Shown here: positions 36,905 to 46,138 of the stretch, one piece after another
Position numbering within the stretch: the stretch's first letter is position 1
Layout: each line of letters begins with the position of its first letter
Assembly (NCBI RefSeq): GCF_022429565.1
Contig: NZ_CP092487.1
Span: 460,001 to 524,000 of the forward strand
Reading direction: 5' to 3'
DNA length: 64,000 nucleotides
DNA from: Lutibacter sp. A64
Lineage (GTDB): Bacteria > Bacteroidota > Bacteroidia > Flavobacteriales > Flavobacteriaceae
Notes under the pieces: model-generated
Told to the model about the DNA's origin: nothing
The model's database searches: none
The model's input: only the letters and a program-made list of their open reading frames with translations
Made by a program: the position numbers and the translations under genes

Positions 36905-37959
36905 TGATTAGGTTATCTAAAATATTATTTGGTTTACAATTTATTTTTTGCTTGTTAGGCTGTCAGGATTATCAAGAGAAATTATCAACAAAACTGGAAG
37001 TTCAAAATGAAAATAAATTTTATACAAATCCAGTTGTAAAGAGGGATTTCCCAGATCCTACAGTTATTAAAGCTGAAAATGGAACATATTATGCATATGC
37101 TACTAATACTAAAATTGATGGGATTCAAATAAATATTCAAATCTTAAAATCATATGATCTTTTACAGTGGAAAACGTTACCAGATGCGCTTCCTGAAAAA
37201 CCCATATGGGCGGATAAAGATTTTTGGGCACCACATGTAGTTTATAATGAAAACACACGAAAATATTACCTTTTCTATTCTGGGGAATCTAAAGGTCAAA
37301 ATATTGGGAAATGTTTAGGAGTAGCTGTTTCGGATTCTCCTGAAGGTCCATTCAAAGATAAAGGAGAACCACTGTTATGTGGGGAAGGTTTTAAAAATAT
37401 AGATCCAATGGTTTATTGTGATAGGACTTCTGGTAGAAATTATCTGTATTGGGGATCTGGATTTGAAAGTATAAAAGTTCAGGAACTTTCAGACAATTTT
37501 TTAAGTTTTAAAGAAGGTAGCAGACCTAAGAATTTGATTTTTCCTATATCTGAGGATAATTCTGAAAACTATGAGAATTTAGTGGAAGGTGCGTGGTTAC
37601 AAAAGCATTTAAATTTCTATTATTTATATTATTCTGGCGATAATTGTTGTGGTGAAAACGCTCATTATGCAGTTATGGTAGCAAGATCAGAAAGTCCTAC
37701 AGGACCATTTGAAAAGTTTAAGAATAATAATGGGAAGCCCTATATATTGAGCAACAATGATCACTGGCGTGCACCTGGTCATAATTCTGTAATAACAGAT
37801 GAAGAAGGGCAAGACTGGATAATGTATCATGCGATTGACCTTCAAGATTCTGAGAAAGGGCGTTTTTTTTTGATGGATAAAATTTATTATAAAAATGGAT
37901 GGCCTATAATTGGTAATGGAACACCTTCTATTTTAAAAATCGATATACCTAAAACATAA
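36904..37959 (+). CDS. GH43 family glycoside hydrolase
   Basis: A protein of 351 residues with a lipoprotein Cys (LLGCQDY). GH43 signatures: base Asp in RDFPDPTVIK, Asp in NIDPMVYCD, acid Glu in VEGAWLQKH, and WAPHVVYNENTRKYYLFYSG in blade 2. The two Cys in GDNCCGENAHY are typical of some arabinofuranosidase/arabinanase-type members. It overlaps the epimerase stop by 1 bp and lies 3 bp before the next GH43 gene, so the three are co-translated. Exact activity is not readable. Confidence 0.85.
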   Translation: MIRLSKILFGLQFIFCLLGCQDYQEKLSTKLEVQNENKFYTNPVVKRDFPDPTVIKAENGTYYAYATNTKIDGIQINIQILKSYDLLQWKTLPDALPEKPIWADKDFWAPHVVYNENTRKYYLFYSGESKGQNIGKCLGVAVSDSPEGPFKDKGEPLLCGEGFKNIDPMVYCDRTSGRNYLYWGSGFESIKVQELSDNFLSFKEGSRPKNLIFPISEDNSENYENLVEGAWLQKHLNFYYLYYSGDNCCGENAHYAVMVARSESPTGPFEKFKNNNGKPYILSNNDHWRAPGHNSVITDEEGQDWIMYHAIDLQDSEKGRFFLMDKIYYKNGWPIIGNGTPSILKIDIPKT

Positions 37960-37962
37960 AAT

Positions 37963-38907
37963 ATGAAACTAAAATATATTCTTATCCTCATACTTTTAAG
38001 TAATATAAGTTGTACTGCTCAGAATTTAGAACGAGATCAAATTTATTTGGCAGATCCGACGATTTTTAAAGATAACGAAATATACTATATATATGGAACA
38101 AAAGGTGATCCCAATATTAATGGTGAAGGTTTTCTGGTATACTCATCAAATGATTTAAAGCGATGGGAAGGACCTTTAGGAGCCACAGATGGGTTTGCCT
38201 TAAAGAAAGGTGATGCTTTTGGAGATCAAGGCTTCTGGGCACCACAGGTCTTTAAATATAATTCAAAATATTACATTGCTTATACAGCTAATGAACATAT
38301 TTCGATTGCTACTTCTGATAATCCTCTAGGACCATTTACTAATAATATGAAGGCTTTGGATGCTCCGGTGAAACAAATAGATCCGTTTATATTTTTTGAT
38401 AAAGGGAAGGCTTATTTATATCATGTGCGTTTGCAGAATGGGAATAGAATCTTTGTAGCAGAAATGAATGAAGATTTTAAAAGCATTAAGCCTGAAACTT
38501 TAAAAGAATGTATTAATGCCAAAGAGAATTGGGAAAACACTGAAAAGGTGGAGTGGCCAGTAGCAGAAGGACCAACAGTTTTTAAACATAACGGACTTTA
38601 TTACCTGCTTTATTCCGCAAATGATTTTAGAAACCCAGATTATGCAGTAGGATATGCTACTAGTAAAGAACCTATAGGACCTTGGGAGAAAAGCAAAGAT
38701 AACCCAATAATTTCTCAATCTAATACGAATTACTCTGGGTCAGGACATGGAGATGTTTTTTACGATAAGAATGGAAATATGAATTATGTTCTACACACTC
38801 ATTATTCAGAAGAAAATGTTCAGCCCCGTAAAACAGCTATTCTAAAACTTTATTTTAAAGGAAAACAATTAATGGTGGATGAAAATAGTTTTAATTGGGT
38901 TGAATAA
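37963..38907 (+). CDS. GH43 family glycoside hydrolase, last gene of the PUL
   Basis: A protein of 314 residues with a signal peptide (LLSNISCTAQ, possibly lipid-anchored at the Cys). GH43 triad: Asp in YLADPTIFKD, Asp in QIDPFIFFD and Glu in VAEGPTVFKH; FWAPQVFKYNSKYYIAYTA is the blade-2 signature. These enzymes remove arabinose or xylose residues. It closes the operon. No terminator is clear in the 247 bp between its stop and the ATPase-gene remnant. Confidence 0.86.
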   Translation: MKLKYILILILLSNISCTAQNLERDQIYLADPTIFKDNEIYYIYGTKGDPNINGEGFLVYSSNDLKRWEGPLGATDGFALKKGDAFGDQGFWAPQVFKYNSKYYIAYTANEHISIATSDNPLGPFTNNMKALDAPVKQIDPFIFFDKGKAYLYHVRLQNGNRIFVAEMNEDFKSIKPETLKECINAKENWENTEKVEWPVAEGPTVFKHNGLYYLLYSANDFRNPDYAVGYATSKEPIGPWEKSKDNPIISQSNTNYSGSGHGDVFYDKNGNMNYVLHTHYSEENVQPRKTAILKLYFKGKQLMVDENSFNWVE

Positions 38908-39154
38908 TAATCATATATGTTTATAATAAGGAAACTAATTTACAATCAGTTTTAGATTTAATAGTAAGTAATTGATTAGCCATAAGTCCATGCTAAAAGC
39001 ATTTTATGTGATGTATAATATATAATCATTGAATATAATCTTAAATTTTTTAATTTTTATTAATAACGTGTAGCACATTTTATGATAAGGTTTAATACTG
39101 TATTTAGAATTATATTTATATTAAGATATAACTAAATAAAATATATTAGTATTA

Positions 39155-39364
39155 GTGTTTTTTGGGAAAGACTGCAATGTAATGGGCGAAATTTTACTTT
39201 CTCGCTACGAGTTGTTTTCAAAATACAGATTTAAAACACATTGTACTACCAATTTAAATGCTCAAGAATTAGAAGAATATTATGGAAATCGTGTAAGATC
39301 AAGAATGCGACAATTGTTTAATTTGATTGCTTTTGATAAAAAAAGTTCTGATAAAAGATACTAG
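39155..39364 (+). pseudogene. 5'-truncated copy of the ICE P-loop ATPase gene
   Basis: About 69 codons, from GTG at 39155, match the last third of the ATPase at 19653-20315 (FFGKDCNVMGEILLSRYELF onward) and end at their own stop. Walker A and B are absent and similarity stops sharply at the 5' side, so this is a remnant, not a working gene. It marks the right edge of the inserted polysaccharide locus and probably preserves the original 3' end of the ATPase gene. Confidence 0.88.
39192..39340 (+). repeat. Direct repeat, right copy
   Basis: Pairs with 20143-20291, 148 of 149 bases identical, same orientation, 19,049 bp apart. Recombination between the two would excise the PUL as a circle and leave a single intact ATPase gene. 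Confidence 0.9.
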
Positions 39365-39587
39365 CCAAAGTTTTGGCACTAAAATAATATATTGCAGAAT
39401 TTTTGAATTATGATTAATGAAGACTCATTAAAATATAAATGATGAATATCCTGATGCTATTTCTGGAACTTAGAAAGGGTTTTTATATATTAAATAAAGT
39501 GTGTAATTGGGTGGTTATCGGTTTAATTAGTCATTAGAGAGAGATTTATACAAGAGGGTAATTTAAAATTTATCTATATTTACGGAA

Positions 39588-39623
39588 TATAATCCCTGAA
39601 AAATAGTATATTTGGGGATTATA
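39588..39623 (+). promoter_or_regulatory. Operator-promoter of the DUF4143 ATPase gene
   Basis: A 9-bp perfect dyad (TATAATCCC at 39588-39596, GGGATTATA at 39615-39623) encloses TATATTTG (39607-39614), an exact minus-7 element. A protein bound to the dyad would block the promoter. The gene starts at 39634, so the transcript has almost no leader. Confidence 0.6.
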
Positions 39624-39633
39624 ATCACTAATT

Positions 39634-40752
39634 ATGATAAAAAGAGACTTAGAAAAACTAATTGTTAATCGTTTTGGTAAAGGTAAAGCTATTCTTTTAA
39701 TTGGTCCTCGCCAAGTAGGGAAAACGACTCTTTTTAATAAATTATTAGAGGGTAAAGAACATCTATTTCTTAATGGTGATGATCCAACGGTTAGAAAACT
39801 ACTTACGAACCCTAATATAGAGCAGCTTAAAAATATTATAGGAAACTATAAAATTCTTTTTATTGACGAAGCACAGCGTATTGAAAATATTGGTTTAACA
39901 TTAAAGTTAATTACAGATCAGTTTAAATCTGTACAACTATTGGTTAGTGGCTCGTCTGCTTTTGAACTCAATAATCAAACTCAAGAGCCTTTAACTGGAA
40001 GAAAATGGGAATATCAATTATATCCTATTTCGTGGTCTGAGTTTGAAGGTGACGTTGGTTATTTAAAAGCTCAGCAGCAATTAGAACTTCGAGTTGTATA
40101 CGGAATGTATCCAGATGTTATCAATAATTTTGGAGATGAAAAAGATGTTCTAAAGCAATTAACAGATAGTTATCTTTACAAAGATATATTGAGCTATGGT
40201 GGTATTCGTAAACCTGAAATTTTAGAAAAGTTATTGCGAGCCTTAGCATTTCAAATAGGTAGTGAAGTGAGTTATAATGAACTGGCGCAATTACTAGGTA
40301 TCGATAAAAAAACCGTGTCTAATTATATTGATTTGCTTTGTCAAGCCTATGTCGTTTTCAAATTACCTAGTTTCAGTAAAAACTTACGAAATGAAATAAA
40401 AACCAATCAAAAAATATATTTCTATGATACAGGTGTTAGAAACATGATTATTGGTGATTTAAATTCGTTAGAAGTGCGTCAGGATAAAGGCAGTCTTTGG
40501 GAAAACTTTTTAATTGCGGAACGATTAAAACACAACGCATATACTAGTTCATTAGCTAAAGGCTATTTCTGGCGAACCGTACAGCAACAAGAAATTGATT
40601 ATGTAGAGGAAGAAGCAGGAATAGTTACTGGAATTGAAATAAAATGGAATCCAAAAAGTAAAGTTAAAATTCCTAAAACGTTTGTGAATACGTACAATAC
40701 AAAAGTAAAGGTGATTACAAATGAGAATTTTAGGGAGTTCTTAAAAGAATAA
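39634..40752 (+). CDS. AAA ATPase with DUF4143 domain
   Basis: A protein of 372 residues: N-terminal AAA domain with Walker A GPRQVGKT (about 24-31), Walker B ILFIDEAQ and sensor LLVSGSSAFEL, then a winged-helix part (ELAQLLGIDKKTVSNYIDLL) and a C-terminal DUF4143 region with a nuclease-like strand pattern (EIDYVEEEAG ... GIEIKWN, similar to the D-ExK of the PD-(D/E)XK fold). Such proteins are frequent in mobile DNA; their role is unclear. The dyad over its promoter suggests self-regulation. It sits between the PUL remnant and the tra genes. Confidence 0.85.
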   Translation: MIKRDLEKLIVNRFGKGKAILLIGPRQVGKTTLFNKLLEGKEHLFLNGDDPTVRKLLTNPNIEQLKNIIGNYKILFIDEAQRIENIGLTLKLITDQFKSVQLLVSGSSAFELNNQTQEPLTGRKWEYQLYPISWSEFEGDVGYLKAQQQLELRVVYGMYPDVINNFGDEKDVLKQLTDSYLYKDILSYGGIRKPEILEKLLRALAFQIGSEVSYNELAQLLGIDKKTVSNYIDLLCQAYVVFKLPSFSKNLRNEIKTNQKIYFYDTGVRNMIIGDLNSLEVRQDKGSLWENFLIAERLKHNAYTSSLAKGYFWRTVQQQEIDYVEEEAGIVTGIEIKWNPKSKVKIPKTFVNTYNTKVKVITNENFREFLKE

Positions 40753-40838
40753 ACAATATTTAAAGAATCTTTTAATTTCTGAAATAAGCACTGCTAATAG
40801 TTGCTTTAAACTTTTCCCAATCTCTACAAAAAACATTT

Positions 40839-41495
40839 TCATAATCTAGTATTTAAATAATTAGTAATTCCCAATAAAACCGCCAATGCCATAGCTCTAA
40901 TATTTTGAGACTTCAAAAAATAATCCGCTTCATCCAAATTTGTGACAAAACCTAATTCTACAAGAATTGCAGGACAAAAAGTAGTTTCCCTTAACACTTG
41001 AAAATTTGCAAATTTCACACCTCGCTTTTTAAAACCTAACTTTTGAGTGCTTTCATCAAGAACGGCTATACTAAGAGCAATTGATTTTTTGGTGTTTTGG
41101 TTATTCCAATTATGTACATAAACCTCAATTCCTTTTGAAGGCAAATTAGAAGCATTACAATGCAATGAAACAAATACGTCTGCTTTTAAGTTTTTAGTTA
41201 ATTTACTTCTATTAGTTAAAGAAATCAAAGTGTCTTTATATCTAGTAAGATAAATATCCAATTTATTATCTAAAACCGTTTTATTCAATCTTAAAATTTC
41301 TAATCCAACATCCAACACTACATCTTTCTCAGAAACTCCATTTACACCAATTGCTCCAGAATCAATTCCACCGTGTCCAACATCAATAACAATTACTTTC
41401 TGCTGCCCAAAAATGAAACACATTTGCAGCATCAAAATCACAAAACTGACGTTTTTTAGCTTCAGGTACTTCCAAAATTTTAGACTTATTAACAT
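40839..41495 (-). CDS. N-acetylmuramoyl-L-alanine amidase (Amidase_3)
   Basis: A protein of 218 residues with an N-terminal hydrophobic segment (FVILMLQMCFIFGQ). The zinc amidase motifs are present: VIDVGHGGIDSGA (first His), SEKDVVL (Glu), VSLHCNAS (second His) and the catalytic Glu in AILVELGFVTN. The enzyme cuts the amide bond between MurNAc and the stem peptide. It is divergent from the traE operon, and ICEs of this class often carry such an enzyme to open the wall for the transfer apparatus. Confidence 0.88.
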   Translation of the reverse strand: MLISLKFWKYLKLKNVSFVILMLQMCFIFGQQKVIVIDVGHGGIDSGAIGVNGVSEKDVVLDVGLEILRLNKTVLDNKLDIYLTRYKDTLISLTNRSKLTKNLKADVFVSLHCNASNLPSKGIEVYVHNWNNQNTKKSIALSIAVLDESTQKLGFKKRGVKFANFQVLRETTFCPAILVELGFVTNLDEADYFLKSQNIRAMALAVLLGITNYLNTRL

Positions 41496-41660
41496 AGGTG
41501 TTTTAAATATTCATACAATTTGATGTCAATTCACATCAAAAAAATACAATCTAGTTTAGAGTTTATTTTATTAACAAAAGACTGTTAATCAGTATTTTGA
41601 ATAGTAATATACGTTATTTTTCCAATATCAAAATCAAACAAAATTTAAAACTATTTAGAC

Positions 41661-41948
41661 ATGAAAAAATCACATTATGTAACCGCCTTATTACTACTTA
41701 TTTCAAATGCACTATTTGCACAAATTGGAGGAATAGAGGATTCTGTAAATGATGTTTCGGATACTATCCGAGCCATTTTCCCTATTATTTTGGGAGTTAT
41801 CTTTTTAATAGGATTCCTTTTTAATGCAGGACATTTCTTTGGTGAAAATGCCGATTTAAAAAAAGGAATTACACGTGTATTAGTTTTTGTACTAATTGCA
41901 GGAGCAGTGGTAGGAATTTTCACATACTTAATTGGAATCGTAGTCTAG
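41661..41948 (+). CDS. traE: Conjugation protein TraE (DUF4134), pilin-like
   Basis: A 95-residue protein with a signal peptide (LLISNALFAQ) and two membrane segments separated by a short polar loop (FFGENADLKKGIT). This layout matches the VirB2/TrbC-like DUF4134 group of Bacteroidota ICEs. It opens the tra operon, about 165 bp after the divergent amidase start. A small hairpin begins at its stop codon and may stabilise its mRNA, consistent with high demand for a pilin-like subunit. Confidence 0.85.
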   Translation: MKKSHYVTALLLLISNALFAQIGGIEDSVNDVSDTIRAIFPIILGVIFLIGFLFNAGHFFGENADLKKGITRVLVFVLIAGAVVGIFTYLIGIVV

Positions 41949-41960
41949 TCGCTAAGCGAC
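41948..41960 (+). promoter_or_regulatory. Small hairpin between traE and traF
   Basis: GTCGC and GCGAC with a 3-base loop start at the last base of the traE stop codon. No T-run follows, so this is more likely an mRNA-stability element than a terminator. Confidence 0.3.
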
Positions 41961-41979
41961 ATTAGGCAATTAATCAATA

Positions 41980-42264
41980 ATGATTATGAAAAAGTTTGAA
42001 GTTTATAAAGATATTAGAAAGCGTGCTGAGATAATGGGTTTACCTATAGCACTATTTGCACTGATGATGATAGCTATTATTGGCTCACTACTTTTAATCA
42101 TCTTTTCGTTCAGCTTTACAGTCATTATTTCAGTGTTTGTATGCAATGCAGGACTTTATATAGCTTTAACGCATATCACAAAACATCCATACATACTGCA
42201 CATTCAAAAAGTGTTTCCACAGGCTATTAGTAATAAAAAAATAAGCTATTTATATTATGAATAA
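41980..42264 (+). CDS. traF: Conjugation protein TraF (DUF4133)
   Basis: A protein of 94 residues with two adjacent membrane segments (about 22-60), matching the DUF4133 family that lies between traE and traG in CTnDOT-type elements, similar to VirB3. A second start, ATG at 41986, is equally possible. The end overlaps the traG start by 8 bp. Confidence 0.82.
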   Translation: MIMKKFEVYKDIRKRAEIMGLPIALFALMMIAIIGSLLLIIFSFSFTVIISVFVCNAGLYIALTHITKHPYILHIQKVFPQAISNKKISYLYYE

Positions 42265-44662
42265 AATTAATTTATCCGCTTATCATCCTATTTTAGATAT
42301 TCAGCAAAACATAGTATTTGCCAGTAATGGTAATATTATTTTAGGTTATAAAAGTAACTTGCCAGAGGTGTATTCTCTGTCTGAGTCAGACTTTGAAGAT
42401 ATTCACGGCTTATGGTTTCAAGCTTTTAAATCGTTGCCAACCAGTACAGTAATTCAAAAGCAGGATATTTATAAGAAAGCAGTCTATAATGCTAAAGACA
42501 TTTCTAATGGTAGCTTTTTAGAAAAGGCAACACACAACTATTTTAAAGGACGTGATTACTTACAGCACAATAGCTACCTATATTTTATCCTTCCTCAAAA
42601 TAAGGCATTAAACGCTTCTAAGTTTACCAATCCATTTCGTAAAGTTGAAAAGGGTATTCATAAGAAATTAGATCATACTGTTACAGAATTTATAGCCTCA
42701 GTAAATGATGCTGTTTCTTATATTAATAATAGCAGAAAGGTGTCAATGACACCGATAGGTAAAGATGAAATTTTGAGATTAACCAATACCTACTTCAATG
42801 GATTTAATGAAGGGTTCGACACAGATATTCAACTCAGCAAATCAGGGATTGAAATCGGCGAGAATCATTTTGATGTATTGGCAGTCAATAGTGAGCTTTG
42901 TTTTGGAGAACACCTACAAAGCAGTAAAACCAATGATAAATTCACATCAGATGATTTTGTATTTCATCAAGGGTTTATTGACGGATTGGGACTAAATCTC
43001 AATGAGAACCATATTGTCAATCAAATTATATACCTAGATGACAAACATAAATGGAGAAAATTATTAGAAAAGAGGATAGAAGAATTGAACAAAAGCTCCA
43101 ATTTTGGGACACAGAACAAGGTCATTTTAAAGAAAATAGAAAAGATTGTAACTCAGATAAATCAAGACGATTCTTCCAGAATTATTAGAGGACATCTCAA
43201 TATTGTTTTCTGGTCTCAAGAAGCTCAAGAGCTAAGTAGTATTGCTTCAAAAATAAAAACGGAGTTTAAGGAATTAGACATTGTTCCCTATTATCCAAAA
43301 GGGGAAGAGCGAAAAAACTATTTTTTGAATTCTTATTGTTGTTTTGCATCCAACTTTTCCAATGAAGATTTATATGTAACAGATTTAAAACATTCTCTTT
43401 GTTTATTCATAAACAATACAAATTACTTGTCAGACGCCACTGGCGTCATCTTTAATGATCGGCAGCACAACATTCCAGTACTCAAAGATGTTTGGGATGA
43501 ACAGAAGAAACGCATTAAAGCACGCAACTTTGCCATTTTTGCACCCACAGGTGAAGGAAAATCCTTTTTGGCAAATAATATTCTTCGTCAGTATTTTGAG
43601 CAAAATGTACGACTCGTAATTATTGATTTAGGAGGTTCATATTCGAAGTTTGCAAAATTATATCCAGATAATCATATTATTTTAAGATACGAACAAGGAA
43701 AGAATTTAGGAATCAATCCTTTTTATATTTCTGATGAAACAGATTTAACACCAGAACGACTAGAAGATTTATCCATTTTTATATTGGAATTATTAGCATC
43801 TGGTAAAAAGGCAACCAAAGCAGAAGAAGTTGCTATCAAAAAAGTACTGCTTTACTATTATAAATTTATTCGAAAAAATCATTCCTTGGAAAGTTTATAT
43901 CAATTTGTAGATGATCGGAAAGATACCTTGATTGAGGAGCTCAAAATACAGGAATCTTATTTTAGTATCTATAACTTTTTACATATCCTTTCAGAATATG
44001 TAGACGATGGTTTGTATAGTTTTTTATTCAATGTAAGCGGAGATCAAACCTATAAGATTGAAGACAAGCGATTGATTGTTTTTGAACTAGATGAAGTAAA
44101 AGACAATAAGGAAATTCTATCAGTTATGCTGAAGCTTATTAAATCAGCCATTCAGCGTACTATATGGAGAAATAAATCTGAAAAAGGAATCATTCTTTTT
44201 GATGAGTTTGCCAAACAACTCAAATTTGAAAATGTACTAGAAAGTGTTGAATTTTACTACCAAGCTATTCGAAAACAAAATGGAGCGATTGGAATTATTT
44301 TACAATCCATAAATCAATTACCAGATAATTCCACATCGGCAAGTATTCTAGAAAATACTCAAGTAGTTTATAGTCTAAAAAATGAAAAGGGCTATGAAGA
44401 ACTTCAAAAGAGGCTTAGTCTCTCTAGTCACGATTTAAACCAATTAAAATCAATTCGCAACAATCTTACAGGCCCAAGAAAGTATACAGAAATGTTTATC
44501 AAGATAGGTCAGGAGAGTAATATTTTCAGGTTAGAAGTTCCTAAAGAAGTGTATGCAGCGTATCTCACAGATGGAAAAGAAAGCGACCGCATAATGCGGA
44601 TTTATAAAGAAACAAACAATATGGAAGAAGCTATTAACACTTTTGTGAAACAGCAATTATAA
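42257..44662 (+). CDS. traG: Conjugation ATPase TraG (VirB4-like)
   Basis: A protein of 801 residues with Walker A APTGEGKS (about residue 432), Walker B IILFDEFAKQL and a C-terminal VirB4-type motif (RKQNGAIGIILQSINQLPDN). It powers assembly of the type IV secretion machinery at the inner membrane. The N-terminal half (FLEKATHNYFKGRDYL and so on) is the usual partner-binding region. Length is normal for the family. It is translationally coupled to traF. Confidence 0.92.
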   Translation: MNKINLSAYHPILDIQQNIVFASNGNIILGYKSNLPEVYSLSESDFEDIHGLWFQAFKSLPTSTVIQKQDIYKKAVYNAKDISNGSFLEKATHNYFKGRDYLQHNSYLYFILPQNKALNASKFTNPFRKVEKGIHKKLDHTVTEFIASVNDAVSYINNSRKVSMTPIGKDEILRLTNTYFNGFNEGFDTDIQLSKSGIEIGENHFDVLAVNSELCFGEHLQSSKTNDKFTSDDFVFHQGFIDGLGLNLNENHIVNQIIYLDDKHKWRKLLEKRIEELNKSSNFGTQNKVILKKIEKIVTQINQDDSSRIIRGHLNIVFWSQEAQELSSIASKIKTEFKELDIVPYYPKGEERKNYFLNSYCCFASNFSNEDLYVTDLKHSLCLFINNTNYLSDATGVIFNDRQHNIPVLKDVWDEQKKRIKARNFAIFAPTGEGKSFLANNILRQYFEQNVRLVIIDLGGSYSKFAKLYPDNHIILRYEQGKNLGINPFYISDETDLTPERLEDLSIFILELLASGKKATKAEEVAIKKVLLYYYKFIRKNHSLESLYQFVDDRKDTLIEELKIQESYFSIYNFLHILSEYVDDGLYSFLFNVSGDQTYKIEDKRLIVFELDEVKDNKEILSVMLKLIKSAIQRTIWRNKSEKGIILFDEFAKQLKFENVLESVEFYYQAIRKQNGAIGIILQSINQLPDNSTSASILENTQVVYSLKNEKGYEELQKRLSLSSHDLNQLKSIRNNLTGPRKYTEMFIKIGQESNIFRLEVPKEVYAAYLTDGKESDRIMRIYKETNNMEEAINTFVKQQL

Positions 44663-44689
44663 AAATATGAACCATTAAAAACAAAGCAT

Positions 44690-45277
44690 ATGAAAGCCAA
44701 AAGAAACATCAAAATACTAGCCTTAGCGCTTATCATAATTTTATTATCGCCTATACGCGCTGCGTGTCAGGGGATGCCAGTTTACGACAATACAAATTTT
44801 ATCAGTTTTGCTAAATCTTTGGTAGAATCGGCAAAACAAACTTCTCAATTATTAAAAACGGTACAGTTTTTAAAACAGCAAAAAGAAAATATTGAAAAAG
44901 TCAATAATGTAATTAAGCAGTTAAATGCAGTAAGAGCATTGGCGAAAAATAACCAACGACTGTTTGATATAGTACAACACGATTTACGAGAGATTTTGAA
45001 TTCACCTTATATTAAACAAAGTGAAGTCAATAAAGTATCCCAATCCTTTAATGCCATTATAGAAAACTCTTTAGAGAGTTTGGATTATATCGACCAGATT
45101 TTAAGCAGTAATAGTCTTAAAATGACCGATGCCGAACGCGCAGCAGTTTTAAAAGAAAAGGAATTAGAATCCAAAGAAATGGTTGCAGAAATTGAGTCAA
45201 AGACAAAACGTTATCGAGAAATCATTGCTTTTAGAGAAATGCAAGCCGTTATCAACGGCAGGAAAACAACATATTAA
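44690..45277 (+). CDS. traI: Conjugation protein TraI (DUF4141-like, VirB5-like)
   Basis: A protein of 195 residues with a signal peptide (ALIIILLSPIRAACQG) and a long helical body (ESAKQTSQLLKTVQFLKQQ ... ELESKEMVAEIESKTKRY) like the minor-pilin-type protein between traG and traJ in CTnDOT elements. There is no separate traH here. Order and shape support the call more than sequence identity does. Confidence 0.7.
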   Translation: MKAKRNIKILALALIIILLSPIRAACQGMPVYDNTNFISFAKSLVESAKQTSQLLKTVQFLKQQKENIEKVNNVIKQLNAVRALAKNNQRLFDIVQHDLREILNSPYIKQSEVNKVSQSFNAIIENSLESLDYIDQILSSNSLKMTDAERAAVLKEKELESKEMVAEIESKTKRYREIIAFREMQAVINGRKTTY

Positions 45278-45286
45278 TAAATAAAA

Positions 45287-46117
45287 ATGATACTAAGCAT
45301 AGGATTAGAATATGTAGATGCAGTCTTTACTACCATTAAAAGTAGTGAATTTTCACAGTACACTATTACTGGAATGAAAACACTGGCTATTTTACTGTTT
45401 TTGATTAATATTTTAAAAAAGTATAATGAAGGAGTTGCTAATAATGAAGGTTATACGTGGGGTTTAACATCTTCAGAGCTGGCAAAAAACTTTGCAGTGA
45501 TCATACTGGTCATTTTCTCAACACAAGTATTGGGCGTATTTGATAGTATACTAGTGGCAATTGAATCACAATATAGAGATACAGCTCCAGCACTCCTTCC
45601 ATTACAAATGCAAGACATAGATTTAGAACAAGATGTTGGTGCAATTGAAGCTGCTAAAAAAGCAATGGCAATGTTGTATGAAGCACTCGTAACACCTTTG
45701 TATGGGCTTAAAGTATTGTCTTTTATCATAGCACTATTTTTATGGCTCTTAGACTTGTTTATTTATCCACTATTCTTAGCAGAACGTTTTTTTTTGTTAG
45801 GAATTATGCAAGCCTTTTTCCCTTTAGTAATTAGTTTGGCAGTATTTGAAAAATTTAGATCAATGGCGTATAATTTTTTTAAGCTCTATGCAGGCGTATA
45901 TATGTTAGTACCCGCATTTTTCCTGGTGAATGTATTTGTTAATCATCTCTACACTGAAATCAATACTAATTTTTGGAGCAGTCTATTTGGAACAGATTGG
46001 GGTAGTAATACTTTTGCTCCATTATTACAATTGGGATCCATAGGATTTGTTGTACTCCTAAAATTCACACTCTATCGAAAAGCGACCTCATTTACGTTTA
46101 GACTCTTTACTACCTAA
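45287..46117 (+). CDS. traJ: Conjugation membrane protein TraJ (VirB6/TrbL-like)
   Basis: A protein of 276 residues with about six membrane segments, the central ones in VLSFIIALFLWLLDLFIYPLFLAERFFLLGIMQAFFPLV. This is the inner-membrane channel subunit of the type IV secretion system. It is 9 bp after traI. Length is slightly short compared with the CTnDOT protein. Confidence 0.83.
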   Translation: MILSIGLEYVDAVFTTIKSSEFSQYTITGMKTLAILLFLINILKKYNEGVANNEGYTWGLTSSELAKNFAVIILVIFSTQVLGVFDSILVAIESQYRDTAPALLPLQMQDIDLEQDVGAIEAAKKAMAMLYEALVTPLYGLKVLSFIIALFLWLLDLFIYPLFLAERFFLLGIMQAFFPLVISLAVFEKFRSMAYNFFKLYAGVYMLVPAFFLVNVFVNHLYTEINTNFWSSLFGTDWGSNTFAPLLQLGSIGFVVLLKFTLYRKATSFTFRLFTT

Positions 46118-46138
46118 TACAGATTTAATAATAGAATA

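Noticed and set aside
39155-39364. A short P-loop-like gene after the PUL
   Set aside because: It lacks Walker A and B and matches only the last third of the ATPase at 19653-20315, so it is a truncated copy, not a gene of its own.
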